Position numbers and translations under genes: made by a program
Shown: in pieces, positions 33,001-39,429 of the stretch
How positions within the stretch are numbered: the stretch's first letter is position 1
Layout of the letters: every line of letters begins with the position of its first letter
The notes under the pieces: model-generated
The model's database searches: none
Told to the model about the DNA's origin: nothing
What the model saw: the letters and a program-made list of their open reading frames with translations, nothing else
Source: Nocardiopsis sp. JB363
GTDB lineage: Bacteria > Actinomycetota > Actinomycetes > Streptosporangiales > Streptosporangiaceae
DNA: 54,951 nucleotides
Direction: 5' to 3'
Assembly: GCF_900143625.1 (NCBI RefSeq)
Contig: NZ_FRFF01000001.1
Coordinates: 1 to 54,951, forward strand

Positions 33001-33981
33001 ATGGGTGCGGACCTACGCGCGCTCGGCCGGTTCCAGGAGGCCCTGGTCCACGACCGCAAGACCTACGACGCCTACCTCGACGACCGAGGGCCCGACCACC
33101 AGCACACCCTGCTGGCCAAGCACAACCTGGCGCTGTCGCTGACCGCGGCCGGTGAGTACGGACCGGCCCTGGAGAGCGCCGCCCAGGCGTTCCGCAGCGC
33201 GCGCGAGCTGCTGTCCCAGGGGCACCCGCACACCTGGATCCTGTCCTCGGCCGCAGCGACCTACCGCCGGCGGATGGGCGAGTACGTGATCGCCCAACGC
33301 CAGATCCAGCAGGCCGCCCACCTGCTGCGCCGCACCGTCGGGGAACTGTCGTCGCACACCCTGCACGCCCGCAAGGAGCTCGCGGTCACCGAGCGCCTGG
33401 TCGGCGAACCCGAACAGGCGCTGCGTCGGATCGTTCGGACCAGGGAACTGCACCTGAACGAGTACGGCGAGGACCACCCGCGCAGTCTGGCGATGGGTCT
33501 GGAACTGGCCGCCTGTCTGGCCGCGTGCCTGGCCGCCGACGACCGTTTCGCCCAGGCCCGGCGGCAGGCCGAGGCCTGCGTGGACGGGTACGAACGGACC
33601 TTCGGTGAGCGGCACCCGTTCACGCTCGTGGCCCGGTCCAACCTGGCGGCCTACGCCTGCCGGGCCGGCGAGGTCGACCACGCCGTCGAACAGGCGCGGC
33701 TGGCGCACGAGGGCCTGACCGAGGACGACCAGGTGGGGCCGCTGCACCCCCTCACCCTGGGCGCGGCCGTCAACCGGGCCAACACCCTGGTGGCCGCGGG
33801 CGAGATCACCGAGGCGGTCGCGTTGGACGTGCGCACCCAGGAGGCCCTGCGCGAGTGCTTCGGCCCCCAGCACCCGCACACCGAGATCGCCTTCGCCAAC
33901 TACCTCAACAGCTCCGCCCGGCACACCGGTGACCCGTTCAGCGCACGTGCCCACATCGACCTGGAGGTGCCGGAGATCTGA
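30094..33981 (+). CDS. FxsT-like STAND protein: ParA/MinD-like, TIR-like, NB-ARC, TPR
   Basis: A 1295-residue multidomain protein. Residues 14-250 align by pattern with the ParA/MinD-like start of FxsT proteins (RILVFHSP..., LANIAWNIAS, VLLVDFHLRAPELREYF, LVDTAPGNG). The usual lysine-bearing P-loop KGGTGRT is replaced by PRSESSCTT, so this NTPase is probably dead. About 338-470 is a TIR-like region (VVLVADPRDRVWVDWVGAQL) without the catalytic Glu. About 500-840 is an NB-ARC/STAND switch: Walker A GMQGSGKS (525-532), Walker B WLLVYDNA (Asp607), LGHLPALLHRAL. From about 890 on are TPR repeats of the GExHPFTL type. TTG 30094 has GGAG 6 bases upstream; an in-frame ATG at 29911 gives a non-domain leader. 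First of three coupled genes. STAND proteins sense ligands and oligomerise; the ligand here is unknown. Confidence 0.85.
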   Translation: MTSTESGDTNSSSRILVFHSPRSESSCTTSLANIAWNIASTGRSVLLVDFHLRAPELREYFAPLFTLRGEPQHGIVDMITEIMAQTQVPGTDPAQVCRHGTELRHRVDRLSRWTVIPGVPEGEIGYLGPGGRDPEQRVLLQNIHNARFATSASARHFLRALRTHLLQSGFDYVLVDTAPGNGLLGRQCATLLADQVVLCLTLNQNAVTKAVGIAADLRAEAPDVPVHPVLTRVDQDLPDLAAHLDSAYARFAPYVEVPENDPWQYWGRAEIPYKATIAERRTLAAFLERTRMPNSLFHSYERLTSLLTDGDIPRGRHLTQEQTEQVQLVFEQIRHGTVTSVVLVADPRDRVWVDWVGAQLEWVGIRVVRPRTDPDAPPPHSPANSVVTVLVSAHLRGSPALNVLARLLERAPDNGGNGAHRVLGVTIGEGAPPDDFPEAEWLNLRIREERDARRALLARFDPAFDSRRSLGPEHGPRYPGEPNPERINNAPSGNPNFSGREGHLERIRDLLGQGMEDKPPVVLVGMQGSGKSEIVREFVRRFRSDYDLIRWISADRSEKVEASLTDLAVELNRRVPDDPDRRSEGPDDVLETLRRGRPVHRWLLVYDNAGPPGDLDALIPHDNGHVIVTSYHRDWETYGHRRCLQVGPFTEEEVVELFDDRYPELDAATALDLSRRLGHLPALLHRALEWLNSAQRRDDGRRAVAEYVRLLDEREPSVTQGEGSFEERLSGSLALDEIEGYHPASLCLIRLVSHLAPDGIPEDLLRSPHAAAEYGDADPRYRSGLINFNHIHYQLTRVLLLNHDRHLKTFSVHPAVQAVVRDRIPEDERPRFREAARLLLAAYAPHDEEADDTRHDHRYEHLRWQIAPSGADQSAHDEVRRWLVNQVRYHYRHSEFAVALRLGAPLLEGWTESFGERDQLRLRLATQLANVHRSRGEHRAADRLNSRTLDLQLDVLGEAHPFTLLTRRGMGADLRALGRFQEALVHDRKTYDAYLDDRGPDHQHTLLAKHNLALSLTAAGEYGPALESAAQAFRSARELLSQGHPHTWILSSAAATYRRRMGEYVIAQRQIQQAAHLLRRTVGELSSHTLHARKELAVTERLVGEPEQALRRIVRTRELHLNEYGEDHPRSLAMGLELAACLAACLAADDRFAQARRQAEACVDGYERTFGERHPFTLVARSNLAAYACRAGEVDHAVEQARLAHEGLTEDDQVGPLHPLTLGAAVNRANTLVAAGEITEAVALDVRTQEALRECFGPQHPHTEIAFANYLNSSARHTGDPFSARAHIDLEVPEI

Positions 33982-34934
33982 GTACGCAAGACGAACGTCC
34001 CGGCACCTTCTTCACCAGTTACGGCGGCCGTGAGGCGGACCGAGAGGAGGTGCTGCGTTTCCACAGTGACCTGGAGCGGACCGTGCGGCTGCACGCCGAC
34101 GACCACGTCGTGGGCGTGAGCGGCCCCTATCTGGAGGAGGGCGGGGAGTGGCGGCCGGAGCTGCTGTGGCACTGCGGGACCGTCGCCACGATGGTGGTGC
34201 TCTTGAGCGACCCCCAACTCGACAGTGAGTGGTGCGCGCGGGAATGGGGCGTGTTCGAGGAGCGCCTGCGCCGGTTCCGACCAAACGGAGGGGCGCCCCA
34301 CCCGCTGCTTCCGTTGGTCTGGCGTCCGTTGAAAGTCCCGCTACCACGCGCGGTCCGCAAGCGGCAGCGGCTGGACTGGGTGGAGCCGGTCGGGCACGCC
34401 GACCGAGGTGTTCTGGACCTGATGTACACCTCTCCTGACGACTACCGGGCCCTGTGTTTCCGGGTCGGCGGTCTGGTGGCTCGTGCGGCGGCCACTCCCC
34501 TGCCGCCCCTGTCGACGAGCGAGGCCGAGTCGGTAGAGCCGGCGTGGAAGGTGCGGGCGCGGGCCGACGGCGCCGCCAGGAAGGAGGACTTCACGGCGGG
34601 GCTCGACCACTCGGCCCCATGGGAGACCCGTGTGGCGCACGTCCTCTCCCGTGTCCCCGCCTTGGACGAGGAACACCTGTGGCGGGCCTTCCTGAGCAGG
34701 CTCGGGGAGCTGCGCGGCGGTCGCGCCCAGAACCCCCTCCTGTGGCCGGTCACCGAACCGGCGTTCGAACGCGCGAGCCGACTCGTGGAGCACCTCTCGC
34801 ACCAACATCACGCCTCGGACACCATCGCCTGGCTCTCCCTGGCGGTGCGCGAGACCACCGGCGTCGACGGTGCCGCGGACGCCCTGGCGCTCCTGATCCC
34901 CGACCCGGACACGGAAGGGAGCCTCGACCCTTGA
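33978..34934 (+). CDS. TIR-like FxsC-type protein, probably CTG-started
   Basis: A 318-residue protein whose first 130 residues are a TIR-like domain: GTFFTSYGGREADREEV (strand A), WRPELLWHCGTVATMVVLLSD, then DSEWCAREWGVFEERL, where the Glu of C-x-x-E (Glu89) is at the catalytic-position of NAD-cleaving TIRs. The C-terminal half (from about 195, KEDFTAGLDHSAPWETRVAH) resembles no enzyme I know. The first strand is lost if translation began at GTG 34050. The only earlier in-frame option is CTG 33978, which overlaps the upstream stop (CTGA) and has GGAGG 10 bases before it. Middle gene of the three-gene set; it probably makes or senses an NAD-derived signal, inferred from the fold. Confidence 0.82.
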   Translation: MSTQDERPGTFFTSYGGREADREEVLRFHSDLERTVRLHADDHVVGVSGPYLEEGGEWRPELLWHCGTVATMVVLLSDPQLDSEWCAREWGVFEERLRRFRPNGGAPHPLLPLVWRPLKVPLPRAVRKRQRLDWVEPVGHADRGVLDLMYTSPDDYRALCFRVGGLVARAAATPLPPLSTSEAESVEPAWKVRARADGAARKEDFTAGLDHSAPWETRVAHVLSRVPALDEEHLWRAFLSRLGELRGGRAQNPLLWPVTEPAFERASRLVEHLSHQHHASDTIAWLSLAVRETTGVDGAADALALLIPDPDTEGSLDP

Positions 34935-36016
34935 ACCCGCCCTCCCCCGACGCCGTCTCCGCCACGGACAGTCGTCCCCGGATCGCCGTGGTGGGCAGCC
35001 TGGACGCACGGCGCGAGTACGACCCGCCGCTGCGCGACCTCGACCGGGCCCGAGCCGCCTGCCACGAACTGGGCCGCGCGCTCGCCCTGGCCTCCTACGA
35101 CCTGGTGGTGTTCTCCGACCGCGACCACTACGCGGAGACCCTGGTGGTGCGCGGATACGCGGCGGTGGCCACCCGGAAAGGGCGGGTGGAGGCCCACCGC
35201 GCCCGGCACCAGGAGTACACGCCGGAGCTGCCCGAGGGGGCGTCGGTACGGATCACGACGGTGCGCGACATCGGTGATGAGTGGGAGGTCCCCTTTTACC
35301 GGACCCTGTTGGCGGCGGACGGGATCGTCCTGGTCGGCGGCGGCCGATCGACCCGGGTGGCGGGCATCCTGGCGTTGGCGCAGGGCATCCCGGTGACCCC
35401 CCTCGCCGCCTTCGGTGGCGCCGCCGAACAGGTGCGCGTCGACATGGCCCGTTCGGAGCACCACGCCACCGCCGAGCACGTGCAGGTTCTGGGCGAGTCC
35501 TGGTCCGCCGAGTCCGCGCGACGCGTCACCGGGTTGCTGCGCGCGCAGATGGAGCGTCGGGTCGAGAGCCGGCGGCGAGAGCGACGTTCGCGGCGCCTGG
35601 ACCGATGGGCCGAGTCGGGTGGGCTCGTCGCGGCGATCCTGCTGCTGCTCGTCGCGCTCGCCGCGATCGTGCTCGTCCCCGGGCCCGGACCCGGACCGGC
35701 CGGGACCGCCACCCTGGCGCTGTTGCTCGGGGCGCCGATGTGCGCGGCGGTCTCCGGCGCGCTGATCCGCGACTCCTTCGGGGTCTCTCCCTCGGCGTTG
35801 CGTGCCTGTGCCCGCGGGTTGGGCGCGGGGGCCGTGGCGGTCCTGACCTACGTGGCGGCGCAGTTGCTGACCGCTCCGGAGCTGTTGGAGGGGCTGGACG
35901 CGCGGCGACTGCTGTTCTTCGTGGTGCCGATGGGGTTCACCGCGGGCTTCACCTTCGACCTGGTCTTCGAGCGGCTGCGTCGCGGCGACCCGAAGGGAAC
36001 CACGTCGCCGCCCTGA
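34931..36016 (+). CDS. SLOG (STALD-like) sensor fused to four transmembrane segments
   Basis: A 361-residue protein. Residues 17-215 form a SLOG/LOG-like Rossmann domain of the Sir2/TIR-associated type: RIAVVGSLDARREYDPPLRD, a middle TLLAADGIVLVGGGRSTRVAG (glycine-rich binding loop, about 125-145) and GIPVTPLAAFGGAAEQ. A strongly basic linker follows (about 205-225), then four hydrophobic helices from about 228 to 345 (LVAAILLLLVALAAIVLV, TATLALLLGAPMCAAVSGAL, GAVAVLTYVAAQLL, LLFFVVPMGFTAGFTF). In Thoeris, STALD domains bind TIR-made ADP-ribose derivatives and switch on an effector; here the effector would be the membrane part. TTG 34931 lies in a TTGA overlap with the TIR gene, with GGAAGGGAG 8 bases before. 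No Sir2 domain is present. Confidence 0.82.
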   Translation: MNPPSPDAVSATDSRPRIAVVGSLDARREYDPPLRDLDRARAACHELGRALALASYDLVVFSDRDHYAETLVVRGYAAVATRKGRVEAHRARHQEYTPELPEGASVRITTVRDIGDEWEVPFYRTLLAADGIVLVGGGRSTRVAGILALAQGIPVTPLAAFGGAAEQVRVDMARSEHHATAEHVQVLGESWSAESARRVTGLLRAQMERRVESRRRERRSRRLDRWAESGGLVAAILLLLVALAAIVLVPGPGPGPAGTATLALLLGAPMCAAVSGALIRDSFGVSPSALRACARGLGAGAVAVLTYVAAQLLTAPELLEGLDARRLLFFVVPMGFTAGFTFDLVFERLRRGDPKGTTSPP

Positions 36017-36045
36017 CCCACGGGGAGGGCCTCGGTCGGATTCGG

Positions 36046-36564
36046 TCAGATCTCGAAGACCAGGCAGGTGGAGGAGGCGGTGGCGACCACCTTGTCGGCG
36101 GCGTCGCGGATCTCGCCCTCGGCGAAGGCGACCCGGCGGCCGGGCTTGGTGACCCACCCGCGGGTGTACAGCGGAGCGCCGACGAACACCGGGCGCAGGT
36201 AGCTGACCTTGATCTCCACCGAGGTGTAGCCCATTCCGGCGGGCAGGGTGCTCTGCACGGCACAGCCCACGGCCGAGTCCAGCAGGGTGCACATCATGCC
36301 GCCGTGCACCGCGCCCATGGGGTTACAGGCGGACTCGTCGGGGGTGCCCTCGAAGCGGACCTCGCCCTGGGAGACCGCGCTCAACCGGAAGTCCATGAGG
36401 TGGCCGATCGGGGCGAAGGGGATCTCGCCGCGCATCCCCGCCTCCAGGTGTTCCAGGCCGCTGAGCCCTTCACGTCCCCCGACGGTGACTTTGGGGTCGT
36501 ACCAGGTGACGGTCTTGCTGCGGGGTTCGCCCCAGGATTCGGGGACGCTGTCGTGAGTCTGCAT
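36046..36564 (-). CDS. PaaI-family hotdog-fold thioesterase
   Basis: A 172-residue hotdog-fold acyl-CoA thioesterase. The family core is GHLMDFRLSAVSQGEVRFEG, then ACNPMGAVHGGMMCTLLDSAVGCA, with the HGG turn and Asp of the active site, and VEIKVSYLRPVFVG for the second half. It is longer at the N-terminus than typical PaaI proteins (residues 1-50 precede the fold). ATG 36564 is used; an in-frame GTG at 36573 is possible. It is divergent from an HxlR regulator with a perfect inverted repeat between them, so it is probably the regulator's target. Confidence 0.88.
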   Translation of the reverse strand: MQTHDSVPESWGEPRSKTVTWYDPKVTVGGREGLSGLEHLEAGMRGEIPFAPIGHLMDFRLSAVSQGEVRFEGTPDESACNPMGAVHGGMMCTLLDSAVGCAVQSTLPAGMGYTSVEIKVSYLRPVFVGAPLYTRGWVTKPGRRVAFAEGEIRDAADKVVATASSTCLVFEI

Positions 36565-36584
36565 GGGGCACACGCTACATGGTG

Positions 36585-36601
36585 AGTTTGGTTTTCAAAC
36601 T
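36585..36601. promoter_or_regulatory. HxlR-type operator
   Basis: Perfect inverted repeat AGTTTG-GTTTT-CAAACT, 6-base arms with 5-base spacer, in the 62-base gap between the divergent thioesterase and HxlR genes. Size, symmetry and place fit a dimeric winged-helix regulator controlling both genes. Confidence 0.7.
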
Positions 36602-36626
36602 AACGGCCCCGTGCCATCCTGGGAAC

Positions 36627-37115
36627 ATGTCGCGACGACCGCCCGCCATCACCGTCCCGGGTCGCCCCTGCCCGGCGGCGGCGACCCTGCAGATCGTCGG
36701 TGAGCGCTGGTCCCTGCTCGTGGTCCGCGAGCTGCTGTTCGGGGTGCACCGCTTCGACCCGATCGCCCGCAACACCGGGGCGCCCCGCGATCGGCTCACC
36801 GCCCGGTTGCGCTCCCTGGAGGAGACCGGCATCGTCGAACGCCGCACCTACCAGCAGCGCCCGCCACGGCACGAATACCACCTGACCGAGGCCGGTCGCG
36901 ACCTGGCCCCGGTGGTGTTCGCCCTGTTCGGCTGGGGCGACCGGTGGTTGTTCGACGAATCACCGGCCACACTGCACCACCGCGCCGCCGACGGCCACGA
37001 GCACGTCCTACCCCTGGACGCCCCGCGGCACTGCCCGACCTGCGACGAACCCCTGCGCCCCGAGGACGTCGTCCCCCGTCGCAACCTCCCCGCCCAGGCG
37101 ACCGAACAGGCCTGA
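36627..37115 (+). CDS. HxlR-family winged-helix regulator
   Basis: A 162-residue HxlR/MarR-like repressor. CPAAATLQIVGERWSLLVVREL carries the conserved N-terminal Cys and the first helices; FDPIARNTGAPRDRLTARLRSLEETGIVERRTY is the winged helix, then RHEYHLTEAGRDLAPVVFAL. Unusually for the family, it adds about 50 C-terminal residues with HCPTCDEPL, a CxxC that may bind zinc or sense redox state. ATG 36627 has GGGAA upstream. It likely binds the inverted repeat at 36585-36601 and represses itself and the thioesterase gene. Confidence 0.92.
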   Translation: MSRRPPAITVPGRPCPAAATLQIVGERWSLLVVRELLFGVHRFDPIARNTGAPRDRLTARLRSLEETGIVERRTYQQRPPRHEYHLTEAGRDLAPVVFALFGWGDRWLFDESPATLHHRAADGHEHVLPLDAPRHCPTCDEPLRPEDVVPRRNLPAQATEQA

Positions 37116-37153
37116 ACGGGCGCGCCCGGCCGCACCCTTCGTAGAGTGCGGGG

Positions 37154-37366
37154 ATGGGACCACTCCACCGAGCGCGGACCGTGATCCTCGTCGAGGGCGA
37201 CAGCGACGAGGCGGCCCTGGCGTCGCTCGCCGAGCGACGCGGCCTGGATCCGACCGCACGGGGCACCGTCATCCTGTCCATGGGCGGGGACGCCCCGGCC
37301 CTCGTGGAGGCGCTGTCGGCGACGAATATCCCCGAACCACTCGACAGAACCCTCGACCACGCGTAA
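37154..37366 (+). pseudogene. truncated TOPRIM-domain (OLD-like) protein
   Basis: A 70-residue frame: ARTVILVEGDSDEAALASLAERRG is the first TOPRIM strand with its catalytic Glu, followed by GTVILSMGGDAPALVEAL. Full-length actinobacterial relatives (TOPRIM nucleotidyl-transferase/hydrolase proteins, OLD-like) run to about 190 residues with a later DxD motif, missing here; the last 15 residues look unrelated. The stop TAA shares a base with an ATG of the FkbM frame (TAATG). Most likely a 3'-truncated remnant, though expression as a small protein cannot be excluded. Confidence 0.5.
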
Positions 37367-37404
37367 TGTCCGCACCACCACCCACAGTGACCTCTGGGAA
37401 AACC

Positions 37405-38358
37405 ATGCCGACGCTACGCCGCCGCCTGCTCGACCTGTTGCGCCGCCGGGTCAACGTGCACGACCTCGGCCCGGGGGCCGCCGTGCTCGAACGCCGCGGC
37501 GACTACCGGGTCACCCCGGCCGGACCACGCACCTGGCTGGTCACCCGTGGCGAGAGCGACCACCGCCCCATCGTTCCGCCCCAGGGCTGGACCCGAACGC
37601 CGTTGGGGCCGGGCGCGGAACTGCTCGCCCGCGAGTCCATGAGCGACGCCGACGAGCTCGCCCTGCACAAGCGGGCGCAGAACCACCTGGGCGCCCGCCA
37701 CGTGGCCTCGGTGCTGCGCCACTACCGGGTCGACTGTGTCTTCGACGTGGGCGCCAACATCGGCCAGTACGGCCGCGGCCTGCGCGAACAGGGCTACCGT
37801 GGCCGGATCGTCTCCTTCGAACCGGTCCCCGACATGGCGGAGAAGCTGCGCGCCGTGGCCGCCGAGGACCCCGACTGGCACGTCCACGAGATGGCGCTGG
37901 GCCGTGAGGACGGCACCGCGGAGATCAACGTCGTGCCGGGGTCGATGAGTTCGCTGCTGGGCGCCAGCGAGTTCGGCAACACCCGGTACAAGCGGTTCCA
38001 GAAGACGCGCACCGAGACGATCACGCTGGGACGCCTGGACGGCCTCATGGACGAGGCGCTCGCCGGGTTGGAGAACCCGCGCCCCTACCTGAAGATGGAC
38101 ACCCAGGGCTTCGACCTGGAGGCCTACGCCGGCGCGGGCAAGCGGATCACGGAGTTCGTGGGCTTGCAGTCCGAGGTGGCCCTGATGCAGATCTACGAGG
38201 GCATGCCCCGCATGGCCGAGGCCATCGCCGTGTACGAGGCGGACGGTTTCGAGGTGACCGGCATGTACCCGGTGACCCGCGAGGAGAGCACCGGTCGCGT
38301 GCTGGAGTTCGACTGCGTCATGGTCCGCGCCGAAGCCCTCTCCCCGACCACTCCCTGA
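37405..38358 (+). CDS. FkbM-family methyltransferase
   Basis: A 317-residue SAM-dependent O-methyltransferase of the FkbM family. Motif I is CVFDVGANIGQYGRGLREQG, then RIVSFEPVPDMAEKLRA, DWHVHEMALGREDGTAEI, the family's YLKMDTQGFDLEAYAGAG and GLQSEVALMQIYEGMP. The N-terminal 85 residues (LLDLLRRRVNVHDLGPGA) are extra. Members methylate sugars, polyketides or glycolipids. ATG 37405 is preceded by GGGAAAA; ATG 37366 is also in frame and overlaps the TOPRIM stop. Ends at a terminator hairpin. Confidence 0.87.
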   Translation: MPTLRRRLLDLLRRRVNVHDLGPGAAVLERRGDYRVTPAGPRTWLVTRGESDHRPIVPPQGWTRTPLGPGAELLARESMSDADELALHKRAQNHLGARHVASVLRHYRVDCVFDVGANIGQYGRGLREQGYRGRIVSFEPVPDMAEKLRAVAAEDPDWHVHEMALGREDGTAEINVVPGSMSSLLGASEFGNTRYKRFQKTRTETITLGRLDGLMDEALAGLENPRPYLKMDTQGFDLEAYAGAGKRITEFVGLQSEVALMQIYEGMPRMAEAIAVYEADGFEVTGMYPVTREESTGRVLEFDCVMVRAEALSPTTP

Positions 38359-38359
38359 C

Positions 38360-38394
38360 CCGGTAACGCTGGCAGGGAAGTCGGGCGTTACCGG
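38360..38394. terminator. terminator between convergent genes
   Basis: Perfect 10-base stem (CCGGTAACGC and complement) with a 15-base loop, just after the FkbM gene and before the end of the convergent lipoprotein gene. Confidence 0.65.
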
Positions 38395-38409
38395 ATCGAG
38401 GGGCGTGGA

Positions 38410-39429
38410 TCAGCCGCCGTTGGACTGGCGAATCCCCTCGGCGAGCGCGTCGAAGGCGTAGACGAACCCGCCGTCCTCACCGCTCACCGTCATGTAGGCG
38501 TCGGTCGTGCCGGGGGCGATGGCGACGTTGGTGGCCGTGTCCAGTCCGGAGGCCGCGTCCTCGGGAACGTTCACCGTCGTCAGGTGTTCGCCGGTCGAGG
38601 AGTAGACGAAGATCCGGGGCTGCCCGTGGACCGCCTGGTAGAGGTTGCCGTCGGCATCCACCGCGATGGAGTCGATCCGGCTGGTGCCACCATCGAAGTG
38701 GATGGCCGCGTGCGAGGTCAGCACCTCCGTGCCGTCCTCGTTCAGCGCGTAGTGGTCGACCCGGTTGGCCCCGTACAACCCCACCCACAGACCCGAGTAG
38801 TCCGGGGTGAAGGCGATCCCGTTGGGCGCGGGCAGGTCTTCGGCCAACACGGTCGCCTCCGCCGTCTCCCCGTCGATCCTGACCACCCTGCCCTGTTCCT
38901 CCCAGGCGGGGGCGTCGAAGCCGGCGGAGTCGCTGACGTACATGTTCCCGGCCTCGTCGAAGGTGAGGTCGTCCGGGTTCATCGGGCTTCCGTCGACGTC
39001 ACCGGAGAAGAAGACCTCGGGGTCCTCCCCTTCCGCGGTGATGGAGACGATCTTCCCGCCGGCGAAGTCGGTCAGGTACAGGCGGTCGTCGAGCGGGCTG
39101 AACTGGGCGGAGGTGTAGGCGCCGGTGTCGTCGGTGAACACCGTGGACACCTCCTCGGTCTCGGTGTCCACCCGCAGCACCTTGGGCTCCCCCGCGGGCG
39201 TGGGGACGTCGACGACGAGCAGATCTCCGTCGGGGCCGAAGACCGGACCTTCCAGCAGTGTCATGCCGGTCTCCTCGTGCACCGAGGTCACCTGGGTGAG
39301 GAGTTCGGCCGTGAGTTCGCCCTCCTGCGCGCCCTCCTGCTCGGTCCGCTCCGGTTCCGGGTCCGAGCACCCCGCCGCCACTCCCACGAGGAGGAGCGCC
39401 GCGAACGCACGGGTCGTGGTCGCCCTCAT
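38410..39429 (-). CDS. SMP-30/gluconolactonase-like beta-propeller lipoprotein
   Basis: A 339-residue secreted lipoprotein. Signal peptide TTTRAFAALLLVGVAAGC ends in a lipobox (VAAGC) with Cys20. After an acidic linker comes a six-bladed SMP-30/LRE-like propeller: LLEGPVFGPDGDLLVVD, SPMNPDDLTFDEAGNMYVSD, PAPNGIAFTPDYSGLWVG and IDSIAVDADGNLYQAV, with metal-ligand-type Glu and Asn/Asp residues in the expected blades. It may hydrolyse lactones. ATG 39429 overlaps the stop of the Baeyer-Villiger gene (ATGA). A monooxygenase that makes esters or lactones coupled to a lactonase-like protein is chemically sensible, although one is cytoplasmic and the other outside. Confidence 0.87.
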   Translation of the reverse strand: MRATTTRAFAALLLVGVAAGCSDPEPERTEQEGAQEGELTAELLTQVTSVHEETGMTLLEGPVFGPDGDLLVVDVPTPAGEPKVLRVDTETEEVSTVFTDDTGAYTSAQFSPLDDRLYLTDFAGGKIVSITAEGEDPEVFFSGDVDGSPMNPDDLTFDEAGNMYVSDSAGFDAPAWEEQGRVVRIDGETAEATVLAEDLPAPNGIAFTPDYSGLWVGLYGANRVDHYALNEDGTEVLTSHAAIHFDGGTSRIDSIAVDADGNLYQAVHGQPRIFVYSSTGEHLTTVNVPEDAASGLDTATNVAIAPGTTDAYMTVSGEDGGFVYAFDALAEGIRQSNGG

